NCBI GenBank assembly: GCA_030674185.1
Contig: CM060312.1
Coordinates: 24,498,961 to 24,518,960, forward strand
Direction: 5' to 3'
From: Monoplex corrugatus
Taxonomy: Eukaryota > Mollusca > Gastropoda > Littorinimorpha > Ranellidae
DNA: 20,000 bases
How positions within the stretch are numbered: the first letter of the stretch is position 1; each line of letters starts with the position of its first letter. A program made the position numbers and the translations under genes. The notes below the pieces were generated by a model. The model was given only the letters and a program-made list of their open reading frames with translations, searched no databases and had not been told where the DNA came from. Of this stretch, positions 1 through 8,105 are shown piece by piece.

Positions 1-23
1 CACACACACACACACACACACAC
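1..23. repeat. (CA)n microsatellite, cut by the window edge
   Basis: The window opens inside a pure CA dinucleotide run that ends at the first non-repeat bases (ctcatgag). Its full length lies outside the window. Confidence 0.95.
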
Positions 24-790
<767 letters not shown>

Positions 791-794
<4 letters not shown>

Positions 795-1285
795 ATGTTT
801 CTGGCTGTTTGGATGGACTTTAAAGCACATTTTTTAATATAAATTTTTAATGACTACTGTTTTTTGCCTCTTCTTTTAATAGTGTAGCATGGCATCTTGT
901 GTGGACATTATTGTTCGATGGCAGAATTACGGACTGGTGTGATGATTTCTTAAGCATGATGCTTTTTAGTATACGTTTATTGGTTGGAACTTGGAAGTTT
1001 GATGTTGTTTTACATTCAGAAAATAGTATGGCTTTCTCTTAGTACATTTTTGCTTGTATTGAAGCGTGAGTTTATGAATGATGTGTTTTGATTTTGTTTT
1101 TTGCTTATGGTTTTGAAGTGCTTTAAGATGTGATAGTTTCTTTTTAATTTGATGCATTTTTGTGTGCACTTTGTGATTATTTTATGGAAGAGTGATAATT
1201 TACTTACTTAGTTCCATTTGTGCTTGTTGTTGCAGTGTTGACATTTTGAATTTGCTCAAGTAAATTAATGAAACTATCAGTGTGT
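791..1285. other. Non-coding, nothing recognised
   Basis: T-rich unique-looking sequence without splice-bounded open reading or recognisable repeat. The short open readings are interrupted, lysine- or phenylalanine-rich and typical of AT-rich chance frames. Confidence 0.5.
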
Positions 1286-1392
1286 GTGAATGTGCCTACA
1301 TTTTTGTGTGCGTGCACACCTGTGTATGTGTGAATATTTGTGCGTGCATGCACTTGTGTGTGTATGTGTGTGTGCCCAATAAAAAAAAAAAG
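1286..1392. repeat. Imperfect TG-rich tract followed by an A-run
   Basis: A degraded (TG)n stretch with tgtgtgcgtgcacacc and tgtgcgtgcatgcac variants, directly followed by cccaataaaaaaaaaaa. The AATAAA plus A-run could be the tail of an old retroposed sequence. No body of such an element is recognisable upstream, so I annotate it only as a simple repeat. Confidence 0.6.
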
Positions 1393-1908
1393 AAAGATGA
1401 GGACTTGAAGTTAACTTTTAACAATTAAACAGATGGATTTCTTTGCTTACATTCGTAATTTCATGGAAGGGAGAGATGTTAACAGTAATTTGGATCAGTC
1501 AATTCCAAGAAGATTACACGAGCATCTATGTGACACATAGCAAAATTCAAATTGTTCCAGTGAACATGGCAAAATGGTTAGTGCAACGGACTGCTCAATT
1601 GAAGATTGTAAATTCAAAGCCCCATCAGTACAAAATATTATTGTGAGATTTTTTGTTGTTGTCAGCTCCAACCAGCTTCTAGCCATAGTATAACATAACA
1701 TAATGGAGTCGATGACAAGGCTGGGATCACACAGTCAAGTCTCATCAATTTTATCGACGCATCACTGAGGGTGTTGCTCAAATGTTTTGATCAATTCCAC
1801 AGGTGTTTGTTTTTATTGCTTGCGTCTGGTTGATGCCAGGATACCAGAATACAGAATACAGCCCATCATGCAATCTCAATCTGAAGTGAAACACACACTA
1901 TCATCATA
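1393..1908. other. Non-coding, nothing recognised
   Basis: Mixed-composition sequence. Several open readings of 60-70 codons overlap on both strands, none with splice context or a protein I recognise. No tandem repeat or hairpin of note until the satellite edge at 1909. Confidence 0.5.
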
Positions 1909-1983
1909 TATGGATATCTACAGGACATCTGCAGATGTTTCTAGATATTCTTTATGTCTGCAGATGTCCTGTAGATATCCATA
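1909..1983. repeat. Perfect 27-bp inverted repeat at satellite edge
   Basis: The left arm 1909-1935 (begins tatggatatctacagg) is the exact reverse complement of the right arm 1957-1983. The spacer is 21 bp. The right arm is ordinary satellite sequence in the orientation of the following block; the left arm is the same satellite flipped. A single strand could fold into a 27-bp stem. Confidence 0.9.
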
Positions 1984-2093
1984 GATGTCTATAGATGCCC
2001 TGGGGATGTCCTGTAGATATCCGTAGATGTCTGTAGATGCCTTGGGGATGTCTGCGAATGTCTATGGATGTCCTGGACATGTCTGTAGATATG
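1936..2093. repeat. Small detached block of TGTAGATGTC satellite
   Basis: A short run of the degenerate units gatgtctgta and gatgtcctgta that build the large array at 3352-5415. The segment beginning tttatgtctgcagatgtc at 1951 recurs almost unchanged at about 3597, and the following cctggacatgtctgtagat is also shared. So this block is a copy of that part of the main array, not an independent expansion. Confidence 0.85.
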
Positions 2094-2189
2094 TGAAAGT
2101 TTGCATTATGGAAAATGGTCCCAGATTCTGTGGTTGTTCGTACCTTGCTCTTATGGTAACCTCAGTATTGGTGACATTGAAATTGGTTG

Positions 2190-2260
2190 ATTGATTTGGC
2201 TTAGTTTTTACGTCGACACCCACCTCAAGTGATATGGCAGACAGGAGCAACATTGAAAGT
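2190..2260. repeat. Possible fragment of a dispersed molluscan repeat
   Basis: The stretch around ttttacgtcg and tgatatggcagac resembles a motif I recall as very abundant in lophotrochozoan genomes (a 'ttttacgtc ... tcatatgg.gac' core in interspersed non-coding repeats). This is recall only and the match is short. An ATG-initiated 49-codon open reading (2234-2383) starts inside it and is probably fortuitous. Confidence 0.3.
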
Positions 2261-2614
2261 GTGTCAGAGAGCGTAAATAAGCAGCTTGTGGGTAGTAACA
2301 CAAGAGTTGTGCAGAAGATGAGGCAGCAAAATCATCTCGAGACCTTGCCAGTGTGCAGGGCTTCTGCACAGGCGTATGGCTGATGCCACAATCGCTTTAG
2401 ATTTTCATCACATGGCATTTATGGCATCAGTGCACATGGAACTTATTCCGAGTATATGGAGACCCAATGTTGAAAACTGAAATTGAAACTGCTGTAGAAA
2501 AATATAGGTTCTACTGTGGCAATTCGAAATGTCACAGAACAATCATTTGGGAACCTAAAAATGCAGTTGGTGAACGTGATTTTGTTTCACTCTGCATAGT
2601 GAAAAGAATTATCT
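2260..2614. other. Non-coding, nothing recognised
   Basis: Unique-looking sequence between the satellite block and the SINE. I could not find an exon, a recognised transposable element or a tandem repeat in it. Confidence 0.45.
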
Positions 2615-2797
2615 CAGACGTGGTAGTCAAGTAGGTAAGACGTCAGGTTTCCTATCAGATGGTCCGGGATTCGATTCCTCCTGGACACTTCCCGCTTGGT
2701 TCATGAAAGGTGGTGGTTTTCCCGATCTCTCAAGTCAACATGTGTTCATACTTGTTAGTGCCTAAACCGACTTCGTGTGTATTCGCACATTGAACAT

Positions 2798-2808
2798 CAA
2801 GTAATGGT
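2798..2808. repeat. Target site duplication, left copy (caagtaatggt)
   Basis: Identical to 3002-3012. It lies next to the catcat tail of the inserted LINE, as expected for target-primed reverse transcription. Confidence 0.85.
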
Positions 2809-3001
2809 CATCATCATCATCATCATCATCATGATCATGATGTGCTCTGCCGCATGGCGTTGACGATCATGGCCCTCCATGAATCTGTTCTCTATCGCTG
2901 AAGTACATCTCCCACCCTCTCTGTCCTCAGACACCCTGCAAGTTCGTCCAATATTTTCTTTTTGGGTCTACCTGGTGCTCTCTTTCCCTCCAGCCAGAAC
3001 A
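2809..3001 (-). mobile_element. 5'-truncated LINE 3' end inserted in the SINE
   Basis: Read on the minus strand, about 2837-2994 encodes the C-terminal end of a non-LTR retrotransposon ORF2, ending in a (TGA/ATG)n tail (plus-strand catcatcat, about 2809-2836). The readable segment begins LEGKRAPGRPKKKILDEL and ends RAMIVNAMRQSTS. It aligns closely to the longer copy at 17478-18125 (EGKRAPGRPKEKILDRL and SIIANAMRQGT). One in-frame TAG replaces a codon about 15 residues before the terminus. The insertion is bounded by an exact 11-bp target site duplication, caagtaatggt, at 2798-2808 and 3002-3012. About 7 bp (2995-3001) at the truncated end is filler or diverged. Confidence 0.85.
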
Positions 3002-3012
3002 CAAGTAATGGT
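3002..3012. repeat. Target site duplication, right copy (caagtaatggt)
   Basis: Identical to 2798-2808 and adjacent to the truncated 5' end of the inserted LINE. The SINE body resumes here. Confidence 0.85.
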
Positions 3013-3194
3013 ATGCATGTTAAAGATCCTGTTAGTTATATCAGTATCTGGTTGACCTGGTGAAGCATGAAAGCGCCCTGAATGCACGCCCATCGAAGAC
3101 AAGAGTGTGCAGACTGTGCAGCAACATATCAGCTGCAGAGTGTGGGCAAAAGAGTGTGCATACACTTAAATGCGTCTGCATTGTATGATGCATG

Positions 3195-3350
3195 AGACAG
3201 TTAGTGTGCTCTAACGTCTCGGTCGGCACAGAGTCTTAAGGCATCATTCCATTGTCCATCCACTAGTAGGTCTCTGTCATCCATCTGGCATCAGTTCATT
3301 TTTTTCTCTTCCCGTCCTCTGCGGACCTCTTGGGTTCCAGTTCAGGACTT
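3195..3350 (-). pseudogene. Possible LINE ORF2 C-terminal fragment (second family)
   Basis: On the minus strand the segment near 3309-3345 reads NWNPRGPQRTGR. This fits the WxPxGxRxRGRP signature found near the C-terminus of many RTE-like and related LINE ORF2 proteins. Downstream, after a frame change, comes DRDLLVDGQWNDALR, which resembles the DR..W...VDGL terminal motif of those proteins. The fragment is frame-broken and directly abuts the satellite at 3352. The assignment rests on two short motifs only. Confidence 0.4.
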
Positions 3351-3351
3351 G

Positions 3352-5415
3352 GTTGGCTGTAGATGTCTCCAGATGTCCTGTAGATGTCGGTACATGTCCT
3401 GGAGATGCCTGTAGATGTCCGTAGATGTCCCTTGGATGTCTGAAAATCGTCATGTAGATGCCGGTACATGTCCTGGTGATGTCTGTAGATTCCTGTAGAT
3501 GTCTTTAGATGTCTGTAGACATCTTGGTGATGTCAGTAGATATCCTGATGACGCCTGTAGATGTCCTGTAGATGTTTTTGGGTGTCTAGATGTCCTTTAT
3601 GTCTGCAGATGTCCTGTAGATATCCGTAGATGTCTATAGATGCCTTGGGGGTGTCTGTGAATATCTATGGATGTCCTGGACATGTCTGTAGATGTCCTGT
3701 GAATGTCTGCAGATGTCGTGTAAGTGTTTGGAGATGTATGTAGATGTCCTGCAGATGTCTGTAGCTGGCCTGTAGATCTTTGTAATATCCTCTAGAGTCT
3801 TAGATTCAGGCATGTCTGTAGATGTCAGGGCGATGTCTGTAGATGTCTGAAGATGTATATATATAGATGTTCTGGACTTGTCTGTAGATGTCTGTACATT
3901 TCCTGTCGATGTCTGCAGATGTCCTGGAGATGTCTGTAGATGTCCAGTAGATGTCTGTAGATGTCCTGGCAATGTCTGGAGATGTCATGGAGATGTCTGC
4001 GGATGTCTGTAGGTGTCCTGTAGATGTTTGTGGGTACATGTCTGTAGATTTCCTGTAGATGTTTGCAGATGCCTTGCAGCTGTCCGGACATGTCCTTGAG
4101 ATGTATGTAGATGTCTTGGCAATGTCTGCAGATGTCCTGGAGATGTCTGTTGACGTCTTGGCGATGCATGTAGATGTCCTGGAGATGTATACGGGTATCT
4201 GTAGATGTCCTGTCCTATAAATGTCTGCAGGTGTCCTGTAGATGCCCTGGAACTGTCTGTGGTTGTCTGTAGATGTGCTATAGATGTCTGTAGATGTCCT
4301 GTAGATGTCTGTAGACGTCCTGGCGATTTCTGTAGATGTACTGTGGATATCTGGAGATGACCTTTAGATGTCTGTAGATGTCTGCAGATGTCCTGGAGAT
4401 GTCTGTAGATGTCACGGAGATGTCCTGTAGATGTCTAGAGGTGACTGGAGATGGTCTGTACATGTGTGTAGATATCCTGTAGATGTCTGTAGTCGTCCTG
4501 GCGATGTCTGTAGAGGTCCTGGAGATGTTTGTGGATGTCTATAGATGTCCTGTAGTTGTCCTGAAGATGTCTGAGTATGTCATGTACAGTTCTGTTGAGG
4601 TCTGTAGAGTAGATGTCTGCAGATGTCCTGGAGATGTCCTGAAGATGTCTGGATGTCGGTAGATACCTTGTAAATATCTTTTAGATGTCTTTTATATATG
4701 TAGATGTCCTATAAATGTCTGGATATGTCTAGAGATGTCCTGTAGATGTTCTGTAGATGTCTGCAGGTGTCAGTAGACTTCCTGGAGATGTCTGTAGATG
4801 TTAAGGCAATGTTTGTAGATGTCCTGTAGATGTCTGTGGGTGTATGTAGATGTCCTCAAGATGTCTGTAGATGTCCTGGCAATGTCTGGAGATGTCATGG
4901 AGATGTCTGCAGATGTTATGGATGCTTATAGATGTCCCTTAGATGTCTGTAGATGTCCAGTAGATGTCTGCAAATGTCCTGTAGATGTCTCTAGATGTTT
5001 GTAGACATACAGATATCTGTAGATCACCTGTACATGTCTGTAGATATCCTGGCGATGTCTGTAGATCTCTGTAGATGTCCTGGAGATGTCTATGAGTGGA
5101 TTTTTGTAGATGTCCTGTAGATGTCTTTAAATGTTCTGCTGGTGTCTGGAGATGTCCTGTAGACATATGTAGATGTCTGTATGTATCCTGGTGATGTCTG
5201 TAGATGTTTATTAATATCCTATACATATCTATAGATGTCCTGTGAATGACTGTAGATGTCCTGCAGATGTCTGTAAATGTTATAGAGATGTCCAGGAGAC
5301 ATATATGGATGTCTGTATCCTGTAGTTGTCTGTAGATATTCCATAGATGTCTGCAGATGTCTATAGATGTCTTGGAGATGTCTGTAGATGTGCTGTAGAT
5401 GTTTATAGATAGTAA
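3352..5415. repeat. Degenerate TGTAGATGTC satellite, about 2.06 kb
   Basis: A tandem array of alternating 10- and 11-bp half units (gatgtctgta and gatgtcctgta or gatgtcctgga), giving a 21-bp dimer. Units vary heavily: gatgtc is nearly constant, while the flanking tgta, tgga, tgca and ggcga vary. Minus-strand readings such as TSTDI and HLQTS repeats appear in several frames because most variants avoid stops there; they are not genes. No unit spacing or marker suggests a regular higher-order repeat except the segment shared with 1951-2090. Confidence 0.9.
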
Positions 5416-5842
5416 AGGATAGGATATATGATACATATATGATATGATATGATATATGATATGATATGATATATGATATAATATGTTATATTATATATAT
5501 ATGATATATATGATACGTGATATATGATATGATATGATATAAATATATGATATGATATGATATGATATGATATGATATGATATGAAATATGATATAACAT
5601 GATATGATATGATATAACGTGAAAGGATAGGGTAGGATAGGATGATAGGATATGATAGGTTAGAATAGGAGATGACATGATACGATACAATACGATACGA
5701 TATAATGTGATGTGATGCGATATGATATGATGTGTTATGACATGTTATATGACATGATATGCTATAATGTGATATGAAGTGATGTGATGTGATATGATGT
5801 GACGTGACGTGATGTGATGTGGTGTGATGCGATGTTGATGTG
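5416..5842. repeat. GATAT-type simple repeat grading into GATGTG
   Basis: A pentanucleotide (gatat)n array, purest at 5443-5590. It drifts rightwards through gatagg and gatacg variants into gatgtgatgtg at 5770-5835. It directly follows the 21-bp satellite, whose GAT core it shares, so it may have nucleated from a satellite unit (inference). Confidence 0.9.
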
Positions 5843-5892
5843 AAAATAACAGAACAGAAGAGAACAGAACTTGAATGTGAAGTAAAAACAGT

Positions 5893-5980
5893 GCTAGATT
5901 GTCACAATAGTGACAACACACACGTAAATGTTGTCAAGAGTTGTCACAATAGTGACAACACAACGTAAATTTTGTCAGGA
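5893..5980. repeat. Two 42-bp direct repeats, each with a short hairpin
   Basis: The 18-bp palindrome ttgtcacaatagtgacaa occurs at 5899-5916 and 5941-5958. Each is followed by caca(ca)cgtaaat and a tttgtca or ttgtca end. Spacing between copies is 42 bp. Each palindrome is a 7-bp stem with a 4-nt loop. This resembles remnants of terminal or subterminal repeats of a small DNA transposon, but no partner copies or target duplication are visible. Confidence 0.75.
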
Positions 5981-5989
5981 GTTCATGAG

Positions 5990-6330
5990 AAAGAGCTGTT
6001 CACACACCTTCATTAAAATGTGTCAATTTTAGGCAATAAAATTCTGGTCCCTGTGACTTTGACCTTGGCACCATGAATTCTAAACTTACGCACGTACGAC
6101 CTCCTGATGTTGTACACTTTACGCATATTTGATGAAGGTTCATGGTGATACAGCTGAGAAACTTTTGTTCACATTTTTTCACAGCCAGACGCTCATGCAC
6201 ATATCCCTTTCTCCTGTGGATATGAAACCACCCCCTCCTCTTTTTTTCCCAAAATAAGGGATGTTTGAAAAAAAGTTTACTGTTTACTATGTTAACAGTT
6301 TGGCATATATTATGAATGCTGATAAACATG
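5990..6330. repeat. Possible dispersed repeat with tgactttgaccttg motif
   Basis: The string ctgtgactttgaccttggcacc, in two halves near 6051-6072, with catatttgatgaaggttcatggtgatacag further on, resembles a non-coding interspersed repeat I recall from marine invertebrate and fish genomes (gtgaccttgaccttg type). An open reading of 109 codons on the minus strand has no recognisable domain and is probably chance. Recall only. Confidence 0.3.
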
Positions 6331-6678
6331 AGAATTTACTGTTAACCCGGTAAGTCGGTCACATTCCACCAATTCCTGCATTGAAAAAAACTGTTAAATG
6401 ATTACCAAGCAGAACAATGATTTATTCAGAATTCCAGGGATAATTTTCGTTATCATCATCCACGTCATCTAATCCCACACTGATAGGATGCAGCAGATGA
6501 CAGGATCCTCGATTTCTGTCTCTGGGGAGCAACAGCAATCAGGTCTTGTCAAGTCAGGCATACACAGCCCAGTTCCTAAATCTTTCCTCCCCCCCATCCT
6601 TTTTTTTTTTTTTTTTCATTCTTTTATTTTGTCACTTTGTTCTTTCTCTGTCAACCCAGGCGAAAAATTTATTTTCAG
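6331..6678. other. Non-coding, with a poly(T) run at 6600-6616
   Basis: No gene or recognisable repeat apart from a T17-like homopolymer. The T-run lies 60 bp beyond the end of the recognisable RTE fossil, in the position where the element's 3' end would be expected. It could be the A-tail of an insertion on the minus strand (inference). Confidence 0.4.
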
Positions 6679-7690
6679 AATATCCTGAAGGACGATCCTG
6701 GTCAGCGTGTTGTAGCAGGTGATGTGACTATACTGTGCACTGTTGCCAAAGTACATCCTATAGGCCCATCGAGGAGCTGATGTTGTTCTACGCGTACTCG
6801 TTCAGTTTACGCTCGAGGTACAATATATAAGCAGCTTCCATTTGGCACATGGTCTCATAGGCATGAATTCACTTTTCTGAGTCATTCGAACCAATTCAAG
6901 TCAATAGTCCATTATGAATCCACATTCGGAAAGTACATGTGCATACAACGGATTCGCACTACACCTACATCATTCTACATCTATTTGAAACACAAATATG
7001 TCACAAAACATACAAAATAAAATATAGTGTTGAATACTCAGAGACGATGCAGTGAGCAGGTAGTATCTAGATATAGAGTCACACAGAATGATGGTAACTA
7101 CGAGTGACATGTTCAGCCAGCAACACATGATGAATTGATGGTGCCACCAACCCAGCTCCTGTTTAGTCTGGCCATTGTTGGCAATAGCTTTGTGATCCTG
7201 CGTCGGATTTGTTTTCTATGCAGCTACTTTCTCCGGTCAGGATAAGTCCTAGTTACTTGATACTGTCAACATCTTCCAGTTTCTGACCATTGATATGGTC
7301 TTCTACACTGCTGTTAAATGTGCTGTTTATCATGCTCTTATCGTTGCTGACTTCTGTTTCACACCCTTTGCACTGTCTATGAGTCTGTTGGTAATGTCTT
7401 GCAACTTATCCTTGGTACCCAAGATAAGGTCAATGTCATCAGCGAACCAGGTTTCATGTGCACCTTCCTACAACGAAGATGGAGATGTGATGGTTGTAGA
7501 GGGATTTCTGTATAGACTTCTTCAGAAAGACCTTGAACAACTCCAATGATAGCAGACTTCCTTAGCGTATTATTACCGTAGTCTGGACAAATACGCTTCT
7601 CGTTGATTGTTAAGAAGCATAGCGCTGCATGAGTTCTCATACATAACAATCCTCGTGTAACTGTTCTAAAGGGTATGATGATAATATATG
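6679..7690 (-). pseudogene. RTE-like LINE reverse transcriptase fossil
   Basis: On the minus strand this reads as the second half of a non-LTR retrotransposon ORF2, decayed by stops and frame changes. In order: MYENSCSAMLLNNQ (about 7650-7608), then GSLLSLELFKVFLKK (about 7562-7517), where G-x-LLS and LF match the RT palm segment and a TAA stands where the Gln of the RQG motif is expected. Then comes the catalytic WFADDIDLI, with FADD at 7435-7446, and DITNRLIDSAKG. Next are NGQKLEDVDSIK followed by TAA, MARLNRSW (about 7175-7150) and SLVVTIIL (about 7110-7085). After a roughly 180-bp non-matching stretch come IHAYETMCQ and YLERKLNEYA (about 6870-6800), TLATV, and last HITCYNTLTRIVLQDI (6726-6679). 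The order matches intact RTE-like elements as I know them. It is a dead, old copy. Clade assignment is inference. Confidence 0.8.
6890..7070. other. Insert of unknown origin inside the RTE fossil
   Basis: Between the SLVVTIIL segment and the IHAYETMC segment, intact elements have only some 15-20 residues. Here about 180 bp intervene with no RT similarity that I can read. The stretch is AT-rich and has no obvious terminal repeats or A/B boxes. It may be a small insertion or just unrecognisably decayed element sequence. Confidence 0.4.
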
Positions 7691-7780
7691 ACTGACTGAA
7701 GACTGGGAAACGGGGACTGGGACTATATTGCATGAATCATGGTTGGCTACGTTATTCCAAGTATTATAACAAATAATTCC

Positions 7781-7786
7781 TTTATT
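7781..7786 (-). terminator. AATAAA polyadenylation signal of the P-loop gene
   Basis: Plus-strand tttatt is AATAAA on the minus strand, in the context TTTAATAAAGGAATT. It lies 320 bp downstream of the TGA stop at 8106-8108 and is followed by TTATTTGTTATAAT. It is the first canonical signal in a sensible position, so the 3' UTR would run from about 8105 to 7765. Confidence 0.55.
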
Positions 7787-7927
7787 AAAGACAGCGAAAT
7801 AAATACAAGCTGAGAGAGGAGTAAGGGACTCGGGACAGAAGCAATCTAGGTGTTGATAACTGACAGGAACATGACGAGATTAACCAGACTTTCACAAGGA
7901 AATCAAAGACACGCTCCATTCAGTTTC

Positions 7928-8033
7928 AACGTGTGTGTGTGTCTATGCATGTGTGTGTGTGTGTGTGTGTGGTGCGTGCGTGCGCGCGCGCGTGTGTGTA
8001 CATGTGTGTATGTGTGTGTGTGTGTGTGTGTGT
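7928..8033. repeat. TG/CG microsatellite in the 3' UTR
   Basis: A (TG)n tract with a central gtgcgtgcgtgcgcgcgcgcgtg segment. Alternating purine-pyrimidine sequence of this kind is Z-DNA prone. On the transcribed strand it is a (CA)n run between the stop codon and the poly(A) signal of the minus-strand gene. Confidence 0.9.
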
Positions 8034-8105
8034 GTCTACTGAGACAGCGAGCCGTACATCCTGACACAGCAGGATGTATTACTGTACAGGCAGACATATA
8101 TGGAG

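Larger units (their letters stand above)
2615..3190 (+). mobile_element. tRNA-derived SINE, split by a LINE insertion
   Basis: A Pol III internal promoter is visible: A box TAGTCAAGTAGG at 2624-2635 and B box GATTCGATTCC at 2668-2678, 33 bp apart as in tRNA genes. The downstream body (for example cttcgtgtgtattcgcac, then gcatgttaaagatcctg after the inserted LINE, then gcatacac) resembles a tRNA-SINE body I recall as common in gastropod genomes. The element is interrupted at 2809-3001 by a LINE fragment. Removing that insert and one copy of its duplication restores a continuous SINE of roughly 370 bp. The 3' end is diverged and uncertain; the usual AAG-type tail is not obvious. It is old, since the body differs at many sites from what I recall. 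Confidence 0.7.

Noticed and set aside
2234..2383. 49-codon ATG-initiated open reading (begins MADRSNIESVSES)
   Set aside because: Begins inside a probable dispersed-repeat motif, has no splice-supported continuation and no recognised similarity.
2624..2678. tRNA gene
   Set aside because: A and B boxes are present, but the body does not close into a plausible acceptor stem, and SINE sequence continues downstream.
3634..5436. Several minus-strand open readings of TSTDI- and HLQTS-type repeats
   Set aside because: Translations of the 10/11-bp satellite, switching frames with each indel; no gene structure.
6000..6329. 109-codon minus-strand open reading
   Set aside because: No domain or splice context; part of it overlaps a likely dispersed non-coding repeat.
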